DNA from: Balneolales bacterium ANBcel1
GTDB lineage: Bacteria; Bacteroidota; Rhodothermia; Balneolales; Natronogracilivirgulaceae
NCBI GenBank assembly: GCA_029688905.1
Contig: JARULB010000008.1
Span: 124,001 to 188,000, forward strand
DNA length: 64,000 nucleotides
Direction: 5' to 3'
The position numbers and the translations under genes were made by a program. Position 1 is the first letter of the stretch. Every line of letters starts with the position of its first letter. Under the pieces are notes generated by a model, which worked only from the letters and a program-made list of their open reading frames with translations, was not told the origin of the DNA and did no database searches. Of this stretch, positions 8,204 to 17,011 are shown one piece after another.

Positions 8204-8668
8204 TTACATTCCCTTCCGGATCAGCGAAAGCAGATCGATAAGGGTAGTTACCTGTTTTTTATCCAGAAGCTGCATGACGGATTGCGTTAGATCCTGCATT
8301 GGTGCATCCATATTTGTGAGCAGTGTTTTCCCTTTGGCGGTAATCCTGCAGATCTGGCATCTGCGGTCGCTGGCCGACCGTTCTCTCACAATCAAAGCTT
8401 TGGTCTCAAGTCGGTCAAGCAGCCGTGTAATGCCCGGATTCCTTTCCAGCATCCTGTCCATGATCTCGAGAGTCTGGATGCCGTCATCACCGGCTCCGTT
8501 CAGAATGCGCAGTACATTGTATTGCTGCGGTGTTATCTCAAACTGACCGGCAAGCGCACTCAACCGTCCCTTCAGGCGGTCGGTGGTCAGCAGCAGGGCA
8601 ATGATCGCTTCCTGTTCCTGCGATTCAAACTCTCTGGTTTGTTTGATTTCCTCTTTAAATGTATTCAT
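8204..8668 (-). CDS. MarR-family transcriptional regulator
   Basis: Winged-helix dimeric repressor of 154 residues. The core reads FEITPQQYNVLRILNGAGDD, then LEIMDRMLERNPGITRLLDRLETKALI and a wing with RSASDRRCQICRITAKGKTL; the DRR wing is typical of MarR. One cysteine (in RRCQICR there are two close together) lies in the wing and could be redox sensitive, but that is speculative. It is upstream of and in the same direction as wrbA, with the palindrome between them. Confidence 0.9.
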   Translation of the reverse strand: MNTFKEEIKQTREFESQEQEAIIALLLTTDRLKGRLSALAGQFEITPQQYNVLRILNGAGDDGIQTLEIMDRMLERNPGITRLLDRLETKALIVRERSASDRRCQICRITAKGKTLLTNMDAPMQDLTQSVMQLLDKKQVTTLIDLLSLIRKGM

Positions 8669-8865
8669 GCCACTTATAATAGATTATTTGCCAATTGCGT
8701 TCCATTCCATTTTTGGGAAACGGCGACCCGGTCCATTGTTTTAGCCCTGTGTCCCAAAGCTTAAGCACGTTCACGGGCAACAATGCGAAAATCCCGGAAC
8801 ATTCCTGCCAAATTCAGTTTAATAGACCGGATTTATGCCGATAACATTCAGGAAAGACAGATGCG

Positions 8866-9345
8866 GTGAAAGCTAAGAACACAAACCGCTCAAGAAAGCC
8901 CCGTCCATTAGTATTCAACGTTTTACAGTCACTGATCATGAAGCATAAAACCCGAGACGAATTGGAGCGTCCGTTAGGCGGCCGCAGCCTGGCAGAGCTC
9001 ATTGCCAAACGGGCTGAACTGTACTTAATTCAAACACCGCAAAGCTACGAAGTTGAGTTTGCGCTCATCGATCACACAACGGGAGATGTGGCGGTGTGGC
9101 TTGAGGTTATCTGCAGGCCGGAGATTCCGCAAAAAAAATTCCCGGTAGACATAGAACTGTGGATGGCCGGAATCCGGCTCGCTGAAGAGACCGGCAAACC
9201 TTTCCTTTTGGGTTATCGCTGGGAAAACCGGGATTATCTGTTGCAGGTTCAAAGCGGCTCAATTCCACTGGTGCTCATCGATACCAGAAATCCGGAGGGG
9301 AGCGCGTTCGTCCGCATTCCTGAAGAAAAGTTTCATCTGCTCTAG
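8866..9345 (+). CDS. Uncharacterised protein, possible PD-(D/E)XK-like fold
   Basis: A 159-residue cytoplasmic protein. The GTG start at 8866 is supported by AGGAAAG 10 bases upstream; ATG at 8938 is an alternative. The middle reads DVAVWLEVICR followed by a helix IELWMAGIRLAEETGKPFLL and GYRWENRDYLLQV. This strand-helix-strand order with an E-x-x-C-R strand resembles PD-(D/E)XK nuclease-like proteins of phages, but the usual ExK lysine is isoleucine here, so nuclease activity is doubtful. It stands alone between marR and the xylanase. No name is assigned. Confidence 0.6.
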   Translation: MKAKNTNRSRKPRPLVFNVLQSLIMKHKTRDELERPLGGRSLAELIAKRAELYLIQTPQSYEVEFALIDHTTGDVAVWLEVICRPEIPQKKFPVDIELWMAGIRLAEETGKPFLLGYRWENRDYLLQVQSGSIPLVLIDTRNPEGSAFVRIPEEKFHLL

Positions 9346-9822
9346 TCTAAATCCTCTCCGTCATGTCCATCGGATAAGATAGGTGGGCGGCGTAGCACGT
9401 CCTGTTTCCGGGTCGGCATGCGAATTTAAAAATACGTTAAAAGATGTAATGGAACCGTTTTTCCGCTTGTCATTGCCCCATATTCTTTCTATAATAATAA
9501 GTGTACAAGCTACACTTATTGCGTGTGGTGCCCGGAATCCAGAATTGAAACGTGTTTATTTCAGCCTTTTTCGGCATTAAGGATAACTCGTCTGCTACAC
9601 ATTCCAACCTGTCCGCAACTACCCGGACTGAAATGTAATGTAGAGTACTCCTCACGACACCTCATCCTTTTCAGTATGCCGGAAAGTGGTACTGTACCGG
9701 ATGAAGATGTCATGAAATCTGCGCCTATAACTGAACCGGGTCATCGAGTGTCATATTACGTTTAATCACCACACCAACCTGATATTAATTACTGATAACA
9801 AGCAATCACACAAAAAAGCACT
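9346..9822 (+). promoter_or_regulatory. Long leader of the xylanase with a 10-bp inverted repeat
   Basis: This 477-bp gap holds no convincing gene. At 9496-9505 and 9511-9520 the arms AATAAGTGTA and TACACTTATT are perfectly complementary around a CAAGC spacer. No T-run follows, so an operator is more likely than a terminator. The rest is AT-rich and otherwise plain. Confidence 0.5.
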
Positions 9823-11706
9823 ATGAAACGCACATTTACAAACGAATACAAAGCAGTTGCACCTGTTTCTTTGATAATTTTGCTGCTGATTATGATCACC
9901 GGCCTGGTTTCTGATGCCGTCGCCGGGGAAGAGAATATTGTGAACGTCAACGGTACTTTTGAAAACTCCGATGTCACTGTATCGGGGGATACTACCAGTG
10001 TTGAAGGCTGGGAGTTTTTTGTCCAGGACGGTGCTGAAGGCCGATATGCAATCATTGACAGCGTCACAAAAGTTGGCAATCGTGCCTTGGCCGTTTCGGT
10101 AGAAGCCGTTGGTCCTGATGACTGGAGTCTGGGTGCCGTGAACGAAGATGTTCTGGTTGAACCAGGAGAAAACTACACCCTCGCCTTGTGGGCAAGAGCT
10201 TCCGAAGACGGGGCAACAGCTAACTTCACCGTCGGCCAAACACAATACAGAAATTTCAATGAACTCGGACGGGTGGGAAGCGGTGATGTATCCCTGACAA
10301 CAGAGTGGCAGGAGTTTGGCTTCAATTTTGTCACTCCAGCCAATGCCGACACCGTTCGGGTCCCATTGCATTTCAGCTTTGATGCAAACATTGGAAATAC
10401 CATATACATCGACAGTGTGACGGTAACCCACATCCCTTCGCAGGATGATGATGACCCCGTTGATATGACACCCATTGCCGATGGACAGGACAAGTGGATT
10501 GGCAACATCTGGTCACCACCCCAAATTGAGAATTTCACCAGCTACTGGAACCAGGTTACCGCCGAGAACGCCGGTAAATGGGGAAGTGTGGAAGGTACAC
10601 GAGGGACCTACAACTGGAGCAACCTGGATGCCAGCTATCAACTCGCCAGGGATAACGGATTCCCGTACCGGTTTCACGTACTTACCTGGGGCGGACAGCA
10701 GCCCGGCTGGATCAATGACCTGAGCACGGAAGAGCAGCTTGAAGCCATCACCCAGTGGTACGACACCCTGGCCGTGCGCTACCCGGACATGGAGTATGTG
10801 GAGGTGGTGAACGAAGGTTCCAACAACCACCAGCTGCCTGACGGTCAAAGCGGCGATGCCAACTATATTGAAGCTCTTGGCGGAACCGGTGAAACCGGCC
10901 ACGACTGGATCATCACCGCCTTTGAAATGGCCCGTGAGCGATTCCCCAACAGCAAGCTCATGATCAATGACTACAATATCGTGAGCAGCGAGACCTGGGG
11001 CACCCGAAATGCCCGGAATTACAAGCAGATCATCGACGATCTTGTAGAACGGGACCTGATTGATGTGATTGGTGTTCAGGCCCATGCCTTCTCTACCCCG
11101 GGGTCACAAGCTCAAATAAGACGTGTACTCGATCTGTTGGCGGAAACCGGTTTGCCCATTCAGGCCACCGAAATGGACATCCAGGGGAACTCGGACTTGT
11201 CGCAGGAGGCTTCGGATCAGCTTCAGCTTGAAAACATGCAACGCATTTTCCCGGTGTTCTGGGAGCATCCTGCCGTGGAGGGCATCACCTTCTGGGGCTG
11301 GAGGCCAGGATTATGGATGGATGATGCCGAGCTGATTTATCCCAACGGCGAGGAGCGCCCGGCACTTACATGGCTCAGGGAGTACGTGGAGAACTGGGTT
11401 GAGCCAGAGCCCACCGATGTGAGCGGTGATGCGACTCCGGTGAGATTCGAACTCTCTCAAAATTATCCCAACCCGTTCAACCCGACCACGCAGATCAGGT
11501 ATGAGGTTGCCGAGCAGGCGGATGTCTCGCTGCAGGTCTACGATATCACCGGCCGTCTCGTGCAGACACTGGTAAACAACACGGCGCAGGCACCGGGGCA
11601 GTATTCGGTAACCTTCGACGGCAGCAACCTGGCCAGCGGCGTGTACCTGTACCGCCTGCAGGCTGGATCATTCAGCGATGTCCGAAGAATGATGCTGGTG
11701 AAATAG
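9823..11706 (+). CDS. Secreted endo-1,4-beta-xylanase (GH10) with CBM and T9SS sorting domain
   Basis: Predicted extracellular xylan-degrading enzyme, 627 residues. A signal peptide (about 1-35, hydrophobic LIILLLIMITGLVSDAVAG) leads into a carbohydrate-binding CBM4/9-like beta-sandwich (about 38-205: NGTFENSDVT, GWEFF, YTLALWARA). The GH10 barrel follows (about 215-525): acid/base Glu331 in VVNEG and nucleophile Glu450 in ATEMDI. The C-terminus (about 545-627) is a T9SS type A sorting module with NYPNPFNPTTQIRYEV and a final VYLYRLQAG, so export through the type IX system and surface attachment or release is expected. A strong terminator follows. The signalling genes downstream may sense its products. 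Confidence 0.93.
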   Translation: MKRTFTNEYKAVAPVSLIILLLIMITGLVSDAVAGEENIVNVNGTFENSDVTVSGDTTSVEGWEFFVQDGAEGRYAIIDSVTKVGNRALAVSVEAVGPDDWSLGAVNEDVLVEPGENYTLALWARASEDGATANFTVGQTQYRNFNELGRVGSGDVSLTTEWQEFGFNFVTPANADTVRVPLHFSFDANIGNTIYIDSVTVTHIPSQDDDDPVDMTPIADGQDKWIGNIWSPPQIENFTSYWNQVTAENAGKWGSVEGTRGTYNWSNLDASYQLARDNGFPYRFHVLTWGGQQPGWINDLSTEEQLEAITQWYDTLAVRYPDMEYVEVVNEGSNNHQLPDGQSGDANYIEALGGTGETGHDWIITAFEMARERFPNSKLMINDYNIVSSETWGTRNARNYKQIIDDLVERDLIDVIGVQAHAFSTPGSQAQIRRVLDLLAETGLPIQATEMDIQGNSDLSQEASDQLQLENMQRIFPVFWEHPAVEGITFWGWRPGLWMDDAELIYPNGEERPALTWLREYVENWVEPEPTDVSGDATPVRFELSQNYPNPFNPTTQIRYEVAEQADVSLQVYDITGRLVQTLVNNTAQAPGQYSVTFDGSNLASGVYLYRLQAGSFSDVRRMMLVK

Positions 11707-11780
11707 TGCCGCTCGACCTCATGTAAACATAACCTGTTGCATGCCTGCACGTTTTCATTCAACAGGTCGCTTTCAGATAG

Positions 11781-11820
11781 AAGCCCGGATCATTTCAAAT
11801 GGTTCGGGCTTTTCTTTTTT
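11781..11820 (+). terminator. Rho-independent terminator after the xylanase
   Basis: AAGCCCGGAT pairs with GGTTCGGGCTT around a CATTTCAAAT loop, followed by TTTCTTTTTT. It ends 115 bases after the xylanase stop codon. Confidence 0.85.
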
Positions 11821-11887
11821 GACTTTTATCGTCTACTCCTTATTACGCTCCGTCGCCGCCGGCAATGGTCAATTCACTCGAAAACTA

Positions 11888-11905
11888 TGTTAAGTTTTTT
11901 TAACA
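11888..11905. promoter_or_regulatory. TGTTAA-N6-TTAACA inverted repeat
   Basis: Arms TGTTAA (11888-11893) and TTAACA (11900-11905) lie in an AT-rich stretch about 150 bases upstream of the receiver-kinase gene; T-runs follow. It could be an operator or a weak second terminator. The rest of this 346-bp gap shows nothing else that I can support. Confidence 0.3.
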
Positions 11906-12052
11906 GTGTTTTTTTTATTATCTTCGCTTCATATTGCAAAAAAGCTTTTGTCAGTTAGAATTATTCCGTCAAATGCCTAATAATACGGCGGCTTTCTTTA
12001 AATTTTTTTAAATATTTCCGCTCCACTCCACAACAGAACAGGCACTCTGATA

Positions 12053-13402
12053 ATGCCTCCAAAAAGAAAAATCCTCATTGTGGATGACAATGAATCCATC
12101 CACACGGATATTGAAACAGTATTGCTGCATTCGGTAAAAAATGCACATGCTGAATTGCAGGTGCTGGAAAACAGACTATTTGGAAGTGATAGTGAGCCGC
12201 TGGTACCCGACAATCTGCAGTATCAGATTGAGCATGCTTTTCAGGGTGATGAGGCTTTGGAAAAGATCGAGGAAGCACAGAAAAGCGGTTCCCCATTTGC
12301 GCTGGTGTACATGGATGTGCGCATGCCCCCCGGAATGGATGGCATCGAGACCACAAAAAAGCTGTGGAAAGTGGCTCCGCATACCGAAATAGTCATTTGC
12401 ACAGCCTATTCCGATTATTCCTGGGATCAGATCATCGGGAAGCTGGGCACCTCCGACAAGCTGCTTTTCATGAAAAAGCCGTTTGATCCCACAGCGCTCA
12501 AGCAGACTGCCCTTACGCTTACTACCAAATGGCAATTGCAGCAGGAAGCTCTTCGCTATACAGGTCAGCTGGAAGACGAAGTTGAAAAACGTACCAGTGA
12601 ACTCAACAACATTGTAAAGCAATACAAATCGGTCAAGGAAAAAGCGGAACGGGCAACTTTGGCAAAAAGCGAGTTTCTTGCCAACATGACCCATGAAATT
12701 CGCACACCCATGAATGGAATCATGGGAATGATCGAGCTGCTGCTTGAATCCGATATGGACGACGAGCAGAGACAATATGCAGAAATGGCACAACGCAGCG
12801 CCAACTCTCTGGTTCGTATTATCAACGACATTCTGGATTTTTCCAAAATCGAAGCGGGCAAGCTGGAAATCAAATCCATTCCCCTCAACCTCTCGGATGT
12901 TATTGGCGAGTCGGTGGACATCCTCTCCAAAATACAGCAAAACAAACCTGTTGAGGTTCACACGAAAATCGATGAATCCATCCCGGGTGAACTGTATGGA
13001 GACCCGGTCCGACTCCGTCAGATAATCCTGAATTACGGCAGCAATGCTCTCAAGTTTACACCGAAAGGCCACGTCAGTGTTGAAGCCCATTTGCTTGAGA
13101 ACGGCGCCGATACCTGCACAATTCAATTACTGGTACGCGACACCGGTATCGGTATTTCCGACGAGAAAAAGAACCTCCTGTTTAAAAAATTCTCCCAGCT
13201 CGGCATCAGTGACACCGAGTCCCAAAGCGGAACAGGCCTCGGCCTGTCCATATCCAAACAACTCACCGAGCTGATGGGAGGCCGCGTCGGCTTTGAAAGC
13301 AGTCCCGGAAAAGGATCAGCGTTCTGGTCGGAGATCCCCCTTTCCAAAAACAAACCCCCTCTGGAGCAGCAACAGGGGGATGAACAGGCACGACACACCT
13401 AA
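12053..13402 (+). CDS. Receiver-histidine kinase fusion (REC-HisKA-HATPase)
   Basis: Cytoplasmic signalling protein of 449 residues with no membrane segment. The N-terminal receiver has the acidic pair in LIVDDN and phospho-acceptor Asp88 in YMDVRMP. It contains an unusually long insert (about 30-60) before the second strand. A coiled coil (about 165-200) leads to HisKA with His214 in THEIRTPMNG. The ATPase domain shows an N-box ILNYGSNALKF, DTGIGIS and GTGLGLSI. The gene is followed 58 nt later by the first propeller kinase, so the receiver could accept phosphate from those kinases, which lack an output domain of their own. Confidence 0.9.
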   Translation: MPPKRKILIVDDNESIHTDIETVLLHSVKNAHAELQVLENRLFGSDSEPLVPDNLQYQIEHAFQGDEALEKIEEAQKSGSPFALVYMDVRMPPGMDGIETTKKLWKVAPHTEIVICTAYSDYSWDQIIGKLGTSDKLLFMKKPFDPTALKQTALTLTTKWQLQQEALRYTGQLEDEVEKRTSELNNIVKQYKSVKEKAERATLAKSEFLANMTHEIRTPMNGIMGMIELLLESDMDDEQRQYAEMAQRSANSLVRIINDILDFSKIEAGKLEIKSIPLNLSDVIGESVDILSKIQQNKPVEVHTKIDESIPGELYGDPVRLRQIILNYGSNALKFTPKGHVSVEAHLLENGADTCTIQLLVRDTGIGISDEKKNLLFKKFSQLGISDTESQSGTGLGLSISKQLTELMGGRVGFESSPGKGSAFWSEIPLSKNKPPLEQQQGDEQARHT

Positions 13403-13460
13403 AAACATCGCCTTCTGCCGGAAATTTGAAACCAGGCTACTGTTTTCCGGTATCCGAACC

Positions 13461-16400
13461 ATGAGAAAGGCTTTACGATATAACGGTTTAGGCCTTCTGG
13501 CCTCTTTAGCTTTTTCGCTGTTTGCCATCACACTTCCGGTAATAGCCCAGGAACCATTGTTCAAGGAGAACCTGCGGTTTTATCACATTACAGCGCAAGA
13601 CGGGCTTTCTCAAAGCACAATAGAAGCAATCTGGCAGGATCACCAGGGCTACATGTGGTTTGGGAGTCAGGACGGCTTGAATAAATATAACGGACATGAT
13701 ATAACCGTTTACAAGAATAATCCGGATTATCCAGGCTCGATTAGCTATAACGAAATTACCGATATCTTTGAGGACAGCGATGACAATCTCTGGATCTCCA
13801 CCTCCGGCAGAGGGTTTAACAGATACAATCGCAATACGGAAAGCTTTACCCGATATGTCGTGGTTGATACGGCTTTGCAATATGGCCCCTCCGAAAACAC
13901 TGCAAACAGCCTTGTTAAAGATCGTGACGGTTACATTTGGATTGCCACAGAACAGGGATTAAACCGATTCAGTCCTGAAACCGAGTTATTTGACCACTAT
14001 TTCGCAGATCCGGAAGACCCCACTGCCATAAGTGACAACCGTGTTACGAAGCTGTTAGTCGACTCTCGTGACAATTTGTGGATTGGTACCAGAAACGGAC
14101 TTGCACTGAAGGAACCTGACAGCGACAGCTTTCGCCAAATCTATCATGACCCGGATGACCCGGGAAGTCTTGGCGCAAATCATATATGGGATATTTTCGA
14201 AGGCCGTGACGGGATGATCTGGATCGGTACCAGGGGTGGCGGATTGAACAAGTACAATCCGGAAAACGGTACCTTCACGTCATACAAGGTAGACGAAAAC
14301 GACCCGCACAGCATAAGGGACAACTCCGTACGCTCCCTGTTCGAAGACAGCCGGGGCGTGTTGTGGGTTGGCGGCGAGACCAACGGGCTTCACGCCTTCG
14401 ACCGGGACAACAACCGGTTTTATCATTATGAGCACGACCCCAGGAACCCCACCAGCCTCAGTTTTGATGCCGTTTACAGTCTGTACGAAAGCAGTAATCA
14501 GATTCTGTGGGTAGGTACCTATTCCGGCGGCATCAACTATATTGATCTTAAACCTCAAAGATTTGAGTTTTATGAACTCAATCCGTTCCAGGAACATACC
14601 CTTAGCAACAACAATATCCTTTCTTTCTGGGAAGAACCCGACGGCACCTTCTGGGTCGGAACGGATGGCGGGGGCCTGAACCGCTTTAACCGTCAAACCG
14701 GTGAGTTCTTCGCTCTCAGACATGATCCGGACGACCCCAATTCAATTCCGAATGATGCCGTCCTTGATATCACATCATGCCCCGACGGTTATCTCTGGAT
14801 CGGCACATATATGGGAGGGTTAACCCGAATCGATCGGAGAAACGGGGAATTCAAGCATTTTCAAAGTGACCCGGACGATATTCACAGCCTGAACATAAAC
14901 GACGTTTACCGTCTTCACTTCACCGATGAGGAGCTCTGGATCGGCACTCATGGCGGAGGATTGAATATCATGGATTTGGAAACCGGAAAGTTCCGGCACT
15001 ACGTACGTGACGAAAACGACCCGAATAGTCTGGAAAACAACTACATACAGGCTATTTACGAAGATCGGAACGGAACCATGTGGATCGGTACACACGGAGG
15101 CGGATTGGCGATGTACCATCCCGAAAACGAAAATTTCACCATTCACACCGAGTTCAATAACAGGCTCAGCAGTATTGTCGTAACAGCCATATACGAAGAC
15201 CGGCAGGGGCGCTTCTGGGTGGGGACAAACAACGGACTAAACCTGTTCGACCGTGAAACCGAGACGTATCAGGTCTACACGATGGATGACGGTTTGGCCA
15301 ATAATTTCATCAACGGCATTTTACCGGACGATGATGGCAACCTTTGGCTAAGTACCAATAACGGCATCAGCAAATTTTATCCCGACAGCGGGGAATTTGA
15401 AAATTACCGTTCGGAAAGCGGCTTGCAAGGAAACGAGTTCAACGTCCGCTCCCACTTCAGGGATCGTGACGGCTACAATTATTTCGGTGGGGTAAACGGC
15501 TTCAACCGGTTCCATCCGGACAATGTCGCTCCGGATACTTACGTAGCCCCGGTAGTCTTTACCAATTTCATGATTTTCAATCAGCCGGTACCCATTGGCG
15601 GAGACTCTCCGCTGCAGAAGCATATCAGTCAGACCGACCACATTACTCTATCACACGATCAGTCGGTTCTCACCTTCGAATTTGTCACCCTGAATTTCGA
15701 GATTCAAAAAAATGACCGCTTTGCCTATATACTGGAGGGGTTCGACCAGGACTGGAACCTGATCTGGGACAAGCGATCGGCAACCTATACCAATCTCAGG
15801 CCCGGTGACTACAAACTGCATGTGATTGCTTCAAACAGCGACGGTATTCTCGGTACCCAGGGTGCTTCTCTTGGAATCACCATTATCCCGCCGTTCTGGC
15901 AGACCCTCTGGTTTTATCTTCTGGCGGGACTCTCCATTACGGGCCTCATTTATGGCATCTATCGCAGAAGAGTCTACAGCATCTCGGAGCAAAACCGATT
16001 ACTGGAAGAGCAGGTGAAAAACCGGACCCTGGAACTTGACGAACGCAATAAAACACTTAACCAAACCCTGGAGGAACTCCAGTCAACCCGCGACGAACTC
16101 ATTGAAAAAGCGCACAAAGCCGGCATGGCCGACGTCGCTACCAGTGTACTCCACGATGTCGGTAACATTCTGAACAGCGTGAACGTCTCTACGGCCGTTA
16201 TCAGCGAAACCATTAAGCAGTCTCACCTGCTGAAGCTTCGAAAGGCCAACGCCCTGCTCAAAGAAAACATCGACTCCCTGGACGAGTTTGTCCTGAAAAA
16301 CCCCAAGGGACGGGATCTCTTGCACTATTACATCGCCCTGGATGACCACCTGGCTTCGGAATATCAGAAACTGGAGGAGCAAAACCAGCGACTGACCGAT

Positions 16401-16949
16401 AAAATCAATCTGATTATTGATGTGGTCTCCGCCCAGCAAAACTATTCCATGGCCGTCCGTCTGGAGGAAGAGTGCAAAATTGAAGAGGTGCTTGAAGATG
16501 CCCTCAAAATCATTTCCCACAACTTTCTCCATCACGGAATTATCGTTCACAGGGATTATAAAAAAACAAATCCGGTACTGATTCAGAAAACGAAAATGAT
16601 CCACATCCTCGTTAATGTCCTGAAGAATGCGATGGAATCAATCGCAATGCAGGATCCGGGAAAAAAAGAGATCACCATTTCCCTCAGGCAGAAGACCGAT
16701 TCTGTCACTCTTGGAATTCGGGATACCGGCACGGGATTTGACCGCTCCACCGGAGCAAAAATCTTCACCCACGGTTTTAGCAGCAAACCCGGCGGACACG
16801 GCTACGGCCTGCACGGGTGTGCCAACTACATTAAGGAGATGGACGGATCCATTGCTGCCAACAGCGACGGTCCGGGCAAGGGAGCCATCTTTACACTGAA
16901 AATTCCCTGTAAAAAGCAGAAAATACGCACCTCCGGCGCTGACGAATAA
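13461..16949 (+). CDS. Two-component propeller sensor kinase 1
   Basis: Membrane sensor kinase, 1162 residues. The start at 13461 gives a good signal peptide (RYNGLGLLASLAFSLFA). The periplasmic part holds 14 Reg_prop blades (repeats of LWIGT-x-GGLN type, about 30-690), enough for two seven-bladed propellers, then a Y_Y_Y domain (about 735-805; DRFAYILEGFDQDW). One transmembrane helix (about 812-834) and a coiled coil precede the kinase: phospho-box H898 in LHDVGNILNS, N-box LVNVLKNAMES, DTGTGFD and GYGLHGCANY. No AraC DNA-binding domain or receiver is fused, unlike hybrid HTCS proteins. It is a tandem paralogue of the next gene. The ligand is probably a polysaccharide fragment, by analogy and position. 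Confidence 0.9.
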   Translation: MRKALRYNGLGLLASLAFSLFAITLPVIAQEPLFKENLRFYHITAQDGLSQSTIEAIWQDHQGYMWFGSQDGLNKYNGHDITVYKNNPDYPGSISYNEITDIFEDSDDNLWISTSGRGFNRYNRNTESFTRYVVVDTALQYGPSENTANSLVKDRDGYIWIATEQGLNRFSPETELFDHYFADPEDPTAISDNRVTKLLVDSRDNLWIGTRNGLALKEPDSDSFRQIYHDPDDPGSLGANHIWDIFEGRDGMIWIGTRGGGLNKYNPENGTFTSYKVDENDPHSIRDNSVRSLFEDSRGVLWVGGETNGLHAFDRDNNRFYHYEHDPRNPTSLSFDAVYSLYESSNQILWVGTYSGGINYIDLKPQRFEFYELNPFQEHTLSNNNILSFWEEPDGTFWVGTDGGGLNRFNRQTGEFFALRHDPDDPNSIPNDAVLDITSCPDGYLWIGTYMGGLTRIDRRNGEFKHFQSDPDDIHSLNINDVYRLHFTDEELWIGTHGGGLNIMDLETGKFRHYVRDENDPNSLENNYIQAIYEDRNGTMWIGTHGGGLAMYHPENENFTIHTEFNNRLSSIVVTAIYEDRQGRFWVGTNNGLNLFDRETETYQVYTMDDGLANNFINGILPDDDGNLWLSTNNGISKFYPDSGEFENYRSESGLQGNEFNVRSHFRDRDGYNYFGGVNGFNRFHPDNVAPDTYVAPVVFTNFMIFNQPVPIGGDSPLQKHISQTDHITLSHDQSVLTFEFVTLNFEIQKNDRFAYILEGFDQDWNLIWDKRSATYTNLRPGDYKLHVIASNSDGILGTQGASLGITIIPPFWQTLWFYLLAGLSITGLIYGIYRRRVYSISEQNRLLEEQVKNRTLELDERNKTLNQTLEELQSTRDELIEKAHKAGMADVATSVLHDVGNILNSVNVSTAVISETIKQSHLLKLRKANALLKENIDSLDEFVLKNPKGRDLLHYYIALDDHLASEYQKLEEQNQRLTDKINLIIDVVSAQQNYSMAVRLEEECKIEEVLEDALKIISHNFLHHGIIVHRDYKKTNPVLIQKTKMIHILVNVLKNAMESIAMQDPGKKEITISLRQKTDSVTLGIRDTGTGFDRSTGAKIFTHGFSSKPGGHGYGLHGCANYIKEMDGSIAANSDGPGKGAIFTLKIPCKKQKIRTSGADE

Positions 16950-17011
16950 TTCCTGCAAAGGATTATTCCGCCTAACTTTACCATACCGACAGTATACCTT
17001 TTCAGATTTCG

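Noticed and set aside
12176-13126. 316-residue minus-strand frame over the receiver-kinase
   Set aside because: Antisense to a gene with clear REC and kinase motifs.
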